This document shows, piece by piece, positions 1 through 10,757 of a stretch of DNA of 64,000 nt. The DNA comes from Craspedostauros australis (lineage: Eukaryota; Bacillariophyta; Bacillariophyceae; Mastogloiales; Achnanthaceae), in contig JAMXDE010000013.1 in NCBI GenBank assembly GCA_026770025.1, forward strand, positions 310,001-374,000. Reading direction: 5' to 3'. Under the pieces are notes generated by a model. That model saw nothing but the letters and a program-made list of their open reading frames with translations, was not told where the DNA came from and made no database searches. Each line of letters begins with the position of its first letter. The first letter of the stretch is position 1. Both the position numbers and the translations under genes were made by a program.

Positions 1-1209
1 CGAGTTGAACACCTGCGATCCTGCCAGGATGGTCTTGGCCGCGACCAGGCTGAAGTACTCCTCCCGCTCGATCACGTGGGCAGTGTTGAGCGCATCACCG
101 TTCGCGTGGTTGAAATTGCAGTACACGGGGATCATCCAGTCATCCTCGGCCCTTGCGACGACCATCATCCAGGCGTGCAGGAACAGGTCCATATCGTAGT
201 CCTTCACAGGCAGTTTCTTCTTCGCTTTTGCCGCTTCAGCATCACCCTCGTCGTCACCATCGATATCACCATCGGACGCTTCGTCTTCGCCCTCGTACTC
301 ATATTCGTACTCATATTCCTCACCATCGGAGTCCGATTGATCCCCGCGAGCTCTGGACTTGTCCGCCTTGGTGTGTGTCATTTCGAGGTCATCCAGATCC
401 GGCAATCCCAGCAGATCCTTGCAATCCTTCCAGTAATCATCGTACAGGTAATAATTGAGATCCCCCTCCGTCGGTGGCAACCACTCCGGCAGGATGGAAC
501 GCAGGAAGGTCTTGCCCTGCTCGGTCCACATGTTGGGCAGGTACCCGCGCGGTTGCGCCTTGAGGTAGGCACCGTACGGCGTCTCCTCCTGCATGGCGTG
601 GTACACCTTGAGGACCGGCAGGCAGGCACGGATGTACCATTCGTGCTCTTCCTCCTGGATCGATTCCAGGTATATCTCCTCGACCTCTTCCCGAAGGGTT
701 TCGGGTGGCGTGATCATGAGATCCCACGGAATCTTGACGAGGGTCTCATCCTCCTCAATATCCTCCAATGCGTACACCCCACGAATGGGTTGATCCGGCA
801 GACGGCGGATTTGGATCTTGGGTGAAATGAAGGCATCCTCATGCTGCAGCACCCAGTTGACCATGTTCATGGTTAGCAGATCGCTCGCGTCTTCGACGAA
901 GGAAGGGGTATTGGCTTTGGTGTCGGCATTGGCTTCCGTTTTGCTGCCCACGTCGCTGTTCTTGGTGTTGTTCGATTTGGATGGCGTCGTTGTCCCTGCT
1001 TTGTCCGGACTCGCCGTCATCTCTCGTTGTTGTTGTTGCTGCTGCTGCTGTTGTGCCGATGTCTCCAACGATGCTTCTACGAGGGAAGCACCAACTGGCA
1101 ATGACAAGAGCATCAGCGCCGCAAGGGCGATGCAATGCTTGACACCATTCGGGATGACCGATCCGATCGATCTTCGGGCCTTGTCTTCTGTCGCCGACTT
1201 TGTCATCAT
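1..1209 (-). CDS. SET-domain protein methyltransferase, first of a tandem pair (3' end outside window)
   Basis: An open frame runs from ATG at 1209 to the left window edge (403 codons, no stop), so the C-terminus is missing. A probable signal peptide or anchor comes first (hydrophobic stretch IALAALMLLSLPVG, about residues 29-42), then a poly-Gln run. The body aligns along its length with the neighbouring gene at 2022-3641: both share an FIS..K start, a GETLV/DETLV..IPW block, a TPYG..LK segment, a SILP.WLPP segment and the NH of the SET core (NFNHANGDALNT here). This pattern fits the SETD6/Rubisco-LSMT branch, which methylates lysines in non-histone proteins. An acidic insert with repeated Glu-Tyr sits between the two halves of the SET domain. 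The substrate cannot be told from sequence. A signal-like N-terminus is unusual for a SET enzyme and suggests secretory or plastid routing. Confidence 0.8.
   Translation of the reverse strand, partial: MMTKSATEDKARRSIGSVIPNGVKHCIALAALMLLSLPVGASLVEASLETSAQQQQQQQQQREMTASPDKAGTTTPSKSNNTKNSDVGSKTEANADTKANTPSFVEDASDLLTMNMVNWVLQHEDAFISPKIQIRRLPDQPIRGVYALEDIEEDETLVKIPWDLMITPPETLREEVEEIYLESIQEEEHEWYIRACLPVLKVYHAMQEETPYGAYLKAQPRGYLPNMWTEQGKTFLRSILPEWLPPTEGDLNYYLYDDYWKDCKDLLGLPDLDDLEMTHTKADKSRARGDQSDSDGEEYEYEYEYEGEDEASDGDIDGDDEGDAEAAKAKKKLPVKDYDMDLFLHAWMMVVARAEDDWMIPVYCNFNHANGDALNTAHVIEREEYFSLVAAKTILAGSQVFNS
1030..1062. repeat. CAG/CAA-type microsatellite coding for poly-Gln
   Basis: A run of TTG and CTG triplets on the plus strand encodes about ten glutamines on the minus strand, just after the signal-like segment of the first SET protein. 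Confidence 0.8.
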
Positions 1210-2021
1210 GGTGATCTCCACAGGCAGAAAGGCAGATAGACAGGCAGGCAGATGGATGAATCGATGGCTGCTTTGCCTTCTACTTGTGCTCGTAATTGCA
1301 GTTGTAACTGCAGTTGTAGTTGTCGTCGCCGTCGCCGTCGCACGGTGCAATCTACGTGTATAGTATTATATGCATTGGTGCACGATTCTGAAGGCACGGC
1401 GAGATTGAATTCTTTTGTGGATGATGCCCTGGCTTCTGCGCACGTGATGCCTTCTCTCTTGACGCCTCTACTTCTCGTATAATAGAGTATGAATGCCACC
1501 GATGTTTGTCGCTTTGCCTTTCTGGACATCAAGAGGTCGGTTCCACAGCGACAAGCACAACCGCAATCTCGCCGAGATAGATGAGGGCGGGAAGAGCATC
1601 GCATGGACGCCTGACGCGAACTGGCGAAACACAGAATGGAGCCGTTGGGGGAGCTCAATGCGTGTTGGTAGGTTAGAAACCGTTAAACCAAGTGCGCGCT
1701 GTATTTCAAATTTCCCGCGAAAATGGTATGTGGAGGGAGGTGTGGCGATGTGGAGTGGAGTGTAGCTGTACATCGTAGTACGACTAATCTTCTCTGCAGA
1801 GAGTCCTACTATGTGCGAGTGTGGCGGTATATTCCATCAGTCTATTATTCTATTATATAATATTATATTAATATAAAATCATATTCACTATTACGCAATA
1901 CCATAGAACACTATCATCAACACTTTCCAAATGCAGCATGCCCTTGCGACGTTCAAAGATCACAAGGATCTTCACACGAATGTTGGGTCTATTTGTACGA
2001 AGCCCGATTGCCACGAGTGCG
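1210..2021. other. Intergenic between the two SET genes
   Basis: No convincing gene. It holds the 5' flank of the left SET gene and the 3' flank of the right one. CAG/CGT-rich simple sequence lies at 1297-1340, and an AT-rich tract with the word TATAATATTATA is at 1856-1867. Short open frames here lack recognisable domains. Confidence 0.6.
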
Positions 2022-3641
2022 CTATGATTCGCCTGCATCAGCGTCGTCATCTTCACCGTCGTTGGCTTGTTCATCCTGACTCGGATCCCTTTCTATGCCC
2101 GCGTACTCCTTGCCCGGTTCGTTCCAACGGTTTCCCATCTTCCAAACCTCATCGGACAGCTCCATGTGCGCTGCAGCCTTCAGTGCCGTTTTGAAGGCCA
2201 GCACATAGGCATTGTGCATGTCCCACGCCATGTTCCACTGCGCCTTCGAAACCCCGTCGGGACATCCCAGTTCCTCCTCATCGTACTTGAGGGACATGGC
2301 CTGAAGCTCTTCAAGATTTCTCTGCATGTAATCCACTCCTCTTTGCGACAGCGGGGAGAGAAATTCGACCTCGAAACCGCGGTGGCGTGGCTTCCTGCGG
2401 ATCTCCATCTTGATGCGAGGCTTGAAGATGATGAACCGCTGCGGATAATCTTCGACGAAGCCGTAGTCTTGGAATATCTCAGGCGTTCCGAAGGCATGCG
2501 TGCGCTCTTCGCAGTCGTTGCAGACATTGTAGTTGTTGCTGATGACTTCGCCGGCGCGGATGTCGCGGCTGGCCACCAGCGTGTGGACGTCGTCGTCGTA
2601 CTCGAGGGTCTTGGTGTTGTAAGCATCGCCGCTCCCGTGGTTGAATAGATCGTAGACGGGTACGAGCTCTTCCGCGTCACCGCGCGCCGTCAGCATCTGC
2701 CACGCGTGGACGTAGAGCTCCACCCGCTCGTCCATCTCGGAGCGAGCGTTGACGTCGGCGTTGTAGTTCCCGTCGTCATCCATGACAGCCGCGGCAATGT
2801 CGCTCGTCGGGGAGAGGATGATTTCATCGATGTCCGGCAGGCCGTAGAAGTCCTGGCATTCGTCCCAGAAGGTGTTGTCGAGATCGACGTTGATGTCCTC
2901 CATGGGCGGCAGCGATTTGGGGAGGATGGAATAGAGCATCTTCTTGGCGGTGTCGCTCCACAGAGACGGGATGTAGTTGCGCTCTTGCGACTTGAGGAAG
3001 ACGCCGTACGGTGTGGGATCCTCCTTGACCATCTCGGCATAGATCTTGTCGACTGAGACGCAATTCCTGTAGTAGGACAGCAAGTTGTGATCGAACTCAT
3101 GGATCCCGTCCTCCATCAAGATTTCCAGCGTCTCCCTCGGGATGTCGTGAAGGTCCACCTCGTTTTGCATGGCAAAGCCCGCCTTCCACGGGATGCTAAC
3201 CAACGTCTCGCCCTCCGCGATGTCCTGCGTGGCGACCGCCCCGCGTAGGGAGGATCCTGGCGACACTGGCGCCACCTTGAACTTGTCGGAGATGAAGGCG
3301 TTCGGAAAGGTCTTCACCCAGCTGATCAAATCGGACAGCAGAAGATCGTCCTCGTGCTGACGGCCATACTGGATTCGCGAGTACGCGTCGAAACCGGATG
3401 AGGCCGACGAGTTGGGGTGGCTGGCCCAGAATCCCTCGTCAATCAGCCTCGAGACGGACCATTGCTGCGGCTGATAATGCGACTGCTGCGGCTGAGACTG
3501 TGATTGCTGCTCCGCGCTCTGCCCTGAAATCGTGCTGGTGGCACCTGCGGGAGCGTCCGCGCGCGATAGTTCGCCAGAGACCACGAGCGGTGCAAAGACC
3601 GCCAGGAGAGCACCCACAGATCCTGCTTTCGTTGCTCTCAT
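2022..3641 (-). CDS. SET-domain protein methyltransferase, second of a tandem pair
   Basis: A 539-residue protein. The frame is open further upstream (to 3770), but the first ATG is at 3641 and starts a signal-like segment (GALLAVFAPLVVSG, about residues 9-22), matching the arrangement in the neighbour at 1-1209. SET features: GETLVSIPW near residue 170, a long insert, then the catalytic region with VYDLFNHGSGDAYN and AGEVISNNYNVCNDC, followed by FGTPEIFQDYGFVEDYP. The remainder resembles the Rubisco-LSMT substrate-binding helical domain, and the tail is acidic. The family transfers methyl groups from S-adenosylmethionine to protein lysines. Head-to-tail order and shared blocks point to an old tandem duplication; the two have diverged strongly, so neither looks like a recent copy. 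The substrate is unknown. Confidence 0.85.
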   Translation of the reverse strand: MRATKAGSVGALLAVFAPLVVSGELSRADAPAGATSTISGQSAEQQSQSQPQQSHYQPQQWSVSRLIDEGFWASHPNSSASSGFDAYSRIQYGRQHEDDLLLSDLISWVKTFPNAFISDKFKVAPVSPGSSLRGAVATQDIAEGETLVSIPWKAGFAMQNEVDLHDIPRETLEILMEDGIHEFDHNLLSYYRNCVSVDKIYAEMVKEDPTPYGVFLKSQERNYIPSLWSDTAKKMLYSILPKSLPPMEDINVDLDNTFWDECQDFYGLPDIDEIILSPTSDIAAAVMDDDGNYNADVNARSEMDERVELYVHAWQMLTARGDAEELVPVYDLFNHGSGDAYNTKTLEYDDDVHTLVASRDIRAGEVISNNYNVCNDCEERTHAFGTPEIFQDYGFVEDYPQRFIIFKPRIKMEIRRKPRHRGFEVEFLSPLSQRGVDYMQRNLEELQAMSLKYDEEELGCPDGVSKAQWNMAWDMHNAYVLAFKTALKAAAHMELSDEVWKMGNRWNEPGKEYAGIERDPSQDEQANDGEDDDADAGES

Positions 3642-6333
3642 CCTTCGATTCCAGAGAGCCAGACGCTGTGGCTCTTGCTGATTGAGTGGTGACGATTGAT
3701 AGTTGGCAATCGACGATCTCGGATGCTGGTTCCTGCGGCTCTGCGCTTGATGGGCAGAAGTGCCAACCACTGATCGATGGAGAATGTTGGTCGAGTGCTC
3801 CTGTGCATATACTAGAATACTAGAATATGTAATATAATATTATACTATGGTACGACCGAGAGTACAAGTGGAGTGTTGTGAACGTTGGCGGTGACGTTAA
3901 CGTAAATGAAGAGGAAAGAAGTGAGTATTGGTGCCCAGAAGACCGACACGCCAAAGCGAGAAAGTGTGAAGATGTGATGTTTGTGGCGAAGTGAAGACCA
4001 CCCACCACCCACCAACGCCAACCTCAACAACAACGCGAGCAAAGGCAGGAGCAACAGTCCGCACCAACAAAAAGGCACGCGCACAAGCGCTGTTTCGGTC
4101 ATCTCTGTTCCCCTTTCCCGTTTCCCTTTGTTCCTGACAAATTCTTCGTACACGACGAATACCAACAGCACATTCGACCAATCGTGCAAAAACGCAGAGA
4201 CCTTCGAGAACTCCTCGATTTCACCAGCCATTCCAAACAATTCCGACACGCAACACAGTCATGTCTACGACATCGATTAATATCAACAAATGAAGACAAG
4301 ACATCTATGCGATGTCGCACCGTCCACGAAAAGACAGCCAAAGCGAAGCAATTGCCATCATCCAACGGAACAACATGCCTTCCCGTTGCGCCCGCCACAA
4401 AAAGAGCCAGATCCAGCAACAGCACAAGGTCTCTGATTTTCGACATTCCGAAAACTTGGTTTGGACACTCAAAATCGGAATAGTCGTGAAGGACGCCTTG
4501 TCCGACACCGTCCGAAGATATCGACTTACACGATCAACACCAATCGTGTACCATACTAAGAACATGAATGTAGAGAATTTACTCAAGACGATCTTGAACG
4601 GTTGTGACCTTCCTCTCATCGTTCCCTTTGCGTTCGAGCGGTTGAGAAGTATTCAAACGGCATGCCCTATGCAGGAACAACGCGGTATGCGTGTACAGGT
4701 GAACGCTGAGGTGGCGGATGTGCTGCATCAGCGCATATAATAATATTGAGAGCAAATGTGGAAATACTTAGTATTATTGTCGACTACCGTACCATCCCTA
4801 TTACTCGAATATCATGATGTATTAGAATGGTGCAATAATCAATCTGCTCGTGGTGACGTTTGGTGGGTTATTGAGAATCGACGAACGCCCAGTATCGTCG
4901 AAGGATTTGCAACATCGTCCCAACACGAGCAGGTGCAACGCGTCCGTGTCTATCTTCAGATTGCAACACCGCGCAATCCAAGCCGTGGACAAACGAAGCA
5001 AAGAAGCGAACTGAGAGCAAGATGGTGCATTTGACAACCCCGAGAAGGCAGATGAAGCAATCAATCGATCAGCCCCTCTCCTCTGGATCGTAGCCTCGAT
5101 GAGAAGAGGACTTGGTGATGTTGCTGCTTGCTCGGCAACAGAAGGAAGAGGCGCCTTGTGTCCAGGCTGGTGTGTGTACAAGCTGCTGCAACAAAAGCAG
5201 ACGTTTGGTGTCACCAGGTGTCGATTCCTGTTAAGTGCGCAACCTTGACGTGGCGGAGAACTGTTTAAGCCGTTGTGCGCATACGTAAGTCGATGAAATG
5301 CTGACTCATCGAAAACCGCCATCCACAAAATTGTTCCGTTTGCCTTCTCTTTCGACGCTATTGGCTTCATCACGATGACGCGGCGGTCCTTCGCAGTCCT
5401 CACTTGTGGTCGGCCTTTTCTCGTGTCCATTGAATTTCATCGCTTGCTCTGCTTTGTGTGGTGCTTTGTGTGGTGCTTTGTGTGGTGCTTTGTGTGGTGC
5501 TTTGTGTGGTGCTAGTGTGGTGCTAGTGTGGTGGATCAGAGGAGTGTGTACTCGACGAGGACTCCGAGGTATTCAAAAGAGTCTGGTACGAGTATTTGCA
5601 CCCACCAGCGTCTTTTTGGACAGTCGAATGGTTTGGAGACGTAGGAACGAGCAGGGGTATGTGAGGAACTGGAACGTTGCCATGACAGGGACCAAGCAAG
5701 ACAGATAGCAATGTCAGGCATGCAACAAAGACCTTCCGTCCCTGGATGATGATCGTTGCAAGTTGCAAGTGATGATCGTTGAAAGTGATGCAAGTTGAAA
5801 GTGATGCAAGTCCTGGCAAGTGAGTACATGCAGGACAGCCTGCTCGGAAGAATCAAGTGCCAATCGACCCGGAGTTCAAGTTCAACTCCACTGCCGGAAT
5901 CCGATGCTGACAAAGACGCACTCCAATCCAACTGCAACTCCATCCGATCCTTCGCACATTGTCGCTTTTGATGGTGAGCGGGTGATGCCGTACGTTTATT
6001 CGTGAGCGAGTTCAATGGTCGATTCGAGGGACCTCCGTTGTTTGTCATCGCTGCAGACCAAACCAGCCCAAAGATCACAACCAGCAGAAAAATCGACTGT
6101 GTCGGCGCGCACAATCCATCGATCCACCAGTGAAGCATTGCTGTCTCACATCGTCTCACTTGTGCTTGCTGCTGCTTTCAGCTGACATTGCAGACCACCG
6201 CGGTTCGTTGATCAACACCTTCATCGTTCCTCATCAACATCACATCGTTGCACCAATCCATCGACTCGTCAACTCATCAGCTCATCGATCAGTCCTGGCA
6301 ACATCGTCCAGACCTCGCCGAAGACCTCCGACA
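3642..6333. other. Intergenic region, no supported gene
   Basis: This 2.7-kb stretch holds the upstream flank of the SET gene and the upstream flank of the PAS gene. A 13-bp AT word (TATAATATTATAC) lies at 3833-3845, about 190 bp upstream of the SET start. Open frames at 4312-4740 (+) and 4822-5430 (-, ATG start, 202 codons) show no domain or low-complexity pattern like the real genes. Short direct repeats of GATGATCGTTG and AAGTGATGCAAGT types lie at 5744-5815. Confidence 0.55.
5450..5533. repeat. 12-bp minisatellite
   Basis: Five nearly perfect tandem copies of GTGCTTTGTGTG, then two degenerate copies (GTGCTAGTGTG). No gene can be assigned to it. Confidence 0.85.
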
Positions 6334-8163
6334 ATGAAGCGTCGTGCAAGAAACAGTGGCATTGGCAGTGACATTGACAGAGACCATGAGGCTGGCGCAG
6401 GCGGCCAAGATCAAGATGGCAATGCTCGTGAGGACAACGCCCGTGAGGATCATGGACGGAACCAGCCGCAGCAAGGCAATGGTCCGCAACCACCTGACAA
6501 TGACATTGGGCCATCTGCTGTTGGAGACGAATGGATGTCGCAGTTGATGTTGTTGATGTCATATGATCGCGACCCTCTCGCATCGGCACCCGCGTCTGAG
6601 CCGACTTCCGAGACCAACTATCCCATCTCGTTTCATCATGGGCAATTCATACCACCCATGCATCGGCTGCTATCTGCTTCGATGTCGGCATCCAACGTCG
6701 GTGTGGGTGCCAGAGCTGGTGCTGGTTTCACCAGTGATGTCAATCGTACCAGCGGCGTCAACGGCATCGATAATCGTGAATTGCTGTTCCCAAGTTTCAA
6801 CAGAACGCAATCATGCGAAGGAGCACCATCTCGGCGATGCGACCCTTCTGCACCCACAAGAGACCCGCAGAAGGCTTCCAGGCATTTGGAGCCCAATCGG
6901 AGCCCAAAATCATCAATCAACGATCAAAGGGCGCATCATCATGCTTCCTCCACCAATTCCTTTCGTCGTGAAGTTGCAGGTACTGGTGTTGGTACCGATA
7001 TCAGTGTCACGGCAACCAAGTTCGCCGAAGCAAAACCATGGATGTCATCATCTTCAGCAACTCCACAGCACCAACAGCACAGTCTTCAAGCCGAATCACG
7101 CCCCACTCATCACGATGCCGCTCATCACTCCAGCTTCGTGCCATCCCAACTCCAGCATGTTGCTTCCATCGAGGCTTCCCATGTCACCCACACGGCCAAT
7201 CCAGGTGGTGCGATCGCCTCAACAAGTGCATCGGCCACCGCCGAATCACAACCGCATTCCGCAACCAACACCACGATCAACGGCAGCAGCAACAGTCGTA
7301 GTACCAGTGGACAGGGTATATCTGGCTCATCCTGGTTCAGCGAATGTCGCACCGATAGACCAACGTGAGTGCTTGCCCTTCCTGCGGTTGTGTCTGTGAC
7401 TATATCTGCTGCAGCTGTTGGTATCGCTGCTGCGCTGATGGTGATGTTATCCATGGTGTTTCGAGCAGGGGTGTATGGTGTGGTCGTCGAGGATCATCGT
7501 TGTGGGTGTCGCCTGTGATCACCTTCGTAAATAAGCGCCACAAGGATGCACAACAGGACTTCTGTCGTCCCATCCTATCTCTCATCATCGCTTGCATTCG
7601 ATTGTACATCAACACATCATGCCATCCCTTCGTGGTATCCCTTCATCATATCACCATGCAACACCGTACAACGATGATCCAGCAGCTTGATCACGTTGAC
7701 CACCTTCCCTTTCCGGATTTCCTTTGCCAACGCCGCCGCGCGGAGGCTGGTGGGCGATGATGTCGTCGGCAAATGCTTCTTCGATATATTCGTCAAGGAG
7801 GGCGCCGACCATGAACGCAGTGGCGTTCTCAATAGCAACATGCTACTGTACCCCACTCTGGAGGGCAAGTTCCAAGGCAGCGATATCGTCAAGATCAAGA
7901 ATCCCATCACCTTCGCATCCCTCAGCACCATGATGGGCAACACCAAGGCTGGCGTCCACACCGGCTCAAGCGGCGGTTCGGAGTTTGACGACATGACGTT
8001 CTGCAAGATCCGTGTGATGCCCGTCCAAGGTGAGATATCTCTCCCGATGCCATCCCAAAAGGTGAAACGGATGCGAGGCAATCGATATTTCGCAGTGTTT
8101 CTGGATGTGTTAGACGTACCAGAAGACAAGCTGCAGACGATCTTGTATCGCCGGCTACCATGA
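6334..8163 (+). CDS. PAS-domain protein with a low-complexity N-terminus (2 exons)
   Basis: Exons 6334-7364 and 7686-8163 give 502 residues. The donor is GTGAGT at 7365 and the acceptor CAG ends at 7685; both sides are phase 2, which restores one frame. ATG 6334 is the first in-frame ATG; the frame upstream is open only from non-ATG codons. Residues 1-343 are Ser, His, Asn and Gln-rich and probably disordered. The second exon begins inside a PAS fold: PFRISFANAAARRLVGDDVVGKCFFDIF is the typical helix-turn with the asparagine-alanine-A pair, and it ends with NRYFAVFLDVLDVPED. PAS domains bind small ligands or partners in sensing. The photoreceptor LOV cysteine motif (GRNCRFLQ) is absent, so light sensing by flavin is not supported. 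No kinase or bZIP domain is attached. The role is unknown. Confidence 0.75.
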
Positions 8164-9186
8164 AGCATCTCGGCGTATTCGTGTGGTGCGGTGTCGTGCC
8201 GTGTGGGAGACATGGAGAGTGCCCCATGCGTGTTTGCATCAATGTATCCATCCACAGGGTCTGGTTCGCGAATGGAACTGTTGGAAAGTGGAAACGGGAG
8301 TTGGGTGTTGGAAACTGGATGTTTGGGTGCTGGAAGGTGTGGTCGGGGACCGCGAGGGACGAGGAACTGGGCGCGATGGAGTATGATGTGGTGTGAGAGG
8401 AGGGCAAGCACAATCCGGGAGCGACTGCATGGTATTAAACTCTATCCGAGTCGTAGCAGCGTAGCGAGTTCTCGTACTTACCTTGTGTTCGTTGGTTTGT
8501 CAATCCCTTTCAAACATCGTGGTTGCCATTGGCCTCTAATGTTTCGACAAGAGTTGAGTGGGCAAAAGTCGCTTGACTGTCGTGAGTGTCGTTGTCTCAC
8601 TGTAGTCATCATCATCATCAATATCCATTATTGCATTCGACGCAGAGGCGCATGGCGTTGGGTTGTCGTCGTCGTTGCTGTTTTCGTTTTCATTGCCTGA
8701 GTTGCGGTACTCTCGAAGTTTCGTCGTGGCATTGGTGCTGGGCGCCGTTGTACTGGCAGATGTAGAGTTGATGTTAACGGTGATGAAGAATGCGGAGGAT
8801 GGAAGGCGCACTCCCACATATCAACGATTGCTTGGCGCCCGTTGCTGGAGAGCGCTGTTGACTCGACCAGTAGAGTAGAGGACTGTATCACTCACCTCCT
8901 GGATGTATGGCATGCATCCCACCGATACATTGATTCGCCATCGGCAACCCTCCGATTCCCCGTCTCTTGAAGTACTGTCCTGCGTCCCCTTGGGTGTCCG
9001 AGATGGGGATGGCCGTCACGATGGACATGGTGTGATGGACATGGTGTGATGGACATAGCGATGGATATCATCATCGGCCGTCCTCGTCTTTGATTTGTGC
9101 GCGTCAGCTGTTGTGTCCATCTGGTTGCTGTAGATGCAGAAGCGACACACCGACACACAATGTACAATCAACTGCGTTTTGGCGTG

Positions 9187-9204
9187 CTCTCTCTCTCTCT
9201 CTCT
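9187..9204. repeat. (CT)n microsatellite
   Basis: Nine CT units in non-coding sequence. Confidence 0.9.
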
Positions 9205-9790
9205 TTCTGCACAATGAGGACATGTGCGCCGCTGACGAAGCCACAAACCACAACGGCGGAAGAAATGGTTCGATCGCGCCATCTGGCGGATTCTGTTGCA
9301 TTTGGTTATGGCCACCCGCCGTTGGGAATGAAGGTTGACACATCAGCGGTACGGAACGTCATTTGTCGACGTTGTTCGTGTTGGCCAGCGAAGGGCAGTG
9401 GAATGTTTTGCTGACCGTTTCAACATGTCTCATGAATGCGGTCAGTGTGTGTGCTGCGTCAGTTGCTCAATTATGTGATTTGTGTTGATGTGGCAACGAA
9501 AATGTGAGATGAATTTGTGGCGCGTTGTGACTGGCTGGACTCCCCAATGTCAATGCTTGATTCCGTCGAAGATTTCTTCACTCGTGTTCTTTTCCCCTAT
9601 TTCCTTCTTTTTGTTCTTTCTTCGCTGGCGCACATTGTGACGAGAGCAGAACGGCTTGAAGCTGGCACCATTCTCTTCGGTTCGTGGTCGCATGGTACCA
9701 TTACGAACCATGACGTGACGTGACTGTCGCCAGCATGAAGAGACCAAACGCACCATACATACCAGCTGGTAGCCGCTAGCTACTATTGTA

Positions 9791-9820
9791 GTACGAGTAC
9801 GAGTACGAGTACGAGTACGA
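9791..9820. repeat. (GTACGA)5 microsatellite
   Basis: Five perfect copies of the 6-mer. The same word occurs singly in many other gaps of this window. Confidence 0.9.
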
Positions 9821-10757
9821 AATGTATGACACAGCTGCATACTAGTAGATAGTTATAGTATAGCATAGCATAGTATGGTATTGTATGGCATTGTATGGTA
9901 GGAGCAAGCAGGTGCTGGGAGGTAGGCGCCATACCATTCGGCAGTATGGTACGTGTCGAAGTACGATCATGAACACAAGAGGGCAATGATGGCGCGGCGA
10001 TAGCGGAGGCGTATAGTGCATTGTCGAAATCAATGACAGACGAGAAAGAGGCGGAGCAAACCGCCCTTGCTCATCTCCTCTACATGTACGCTATGTATGA
10101 GTACTACTATGCATCCATGTTCGCACCAGTAGATATGTAAGAATGACAAAGTTGTCTTGTGATCTGCGAGGAGAGAGTGCTCTTGGATGCATGTAATACA
10201 CAATTGTATGCTTCCTTTCCCTTGGCCTGCCTTTGAATTTAGGGAGGGAACTTTGCAGTCGGCCTACCCCAGAGTACGCGGTTTTGATGACGAGAGGAGA
10301 ACACGAACAAGCTGGCGAAGGACAGGACGACGTCATGTTCCGTGTTCTTATCGAACGAGTCAAACACGATTAATCTGTCCTCCCACGACTCCACTGATGG
10401 AGAAACAAGACTCGGGAAGAAAAATGACACGGCCAAACCGCGAGAACAAACCTCAACACCAGCGACAGCGGCAACAGCAACGGCTTGTCGCTGGCATAAT
10501 GCTCTATCTGATGCTGGCACACAGAGGCAACCACAGGTCCACTGAGGAAGTCCATCTTATCTCCTCAAAGATCTTGCGTTCGTAGCAAGCTGTCCACATC
10601 TTCCAAAGTCCCCTTCCACCAATCTCACGAATCTCACGAATCCCAACAACCTGAGGAGCACTGACGAGTCCACAGAAGTCACGCCACCACGCACCGCACA
10701 AGATCGACTCCATATATCTACAAGTACACCTATAGTACAAGCACTCGTACAGACACG

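Larger units (their letters stand above)
8164..10757. other. Intergenic region, no supported gene
   Basis: This 2.6-kb region separates the PAS gene from the ESCRT-III gene. I see only simple sequence: a 16-bp repeat (GGACATGGTGTGAT type) at 9022-9055, (CT)9 at 9187-9204, a GTACGA tandem at 9791-9820 and a TATGGTATTG-type degenerate tract at 9858-9902. Open frames on either strand are short and lack domains. Confidence 0.55.

Noticed and set aside
4312-4740. Plus-strand 142-codon frame
   Set aside because: No domain or homology pattern; overlaps several other random frames.
4822-5430. 202-codon minus-strand frame with an ATG
   Set aside because: No domain, and composition unlike the coding genes here; upstream and downstream context gives no support.
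5536-6159. Minus-strand frame of about 200 codons upstream of the PAS gene
   Set aside because: Starts at a non-ATG codon, has no recognisable domain, and its composition is unlike the real genes.
7686-8163. LOV photoreceptor domain
   Set aside because: The cysteine motif typical of LOV is absent from the PAS fold.
8191-8700. Plus-strand 169-codon frame after the PAS gene
   Set aside because: Lies in simple-sequence region; no domain and no plausible start context.
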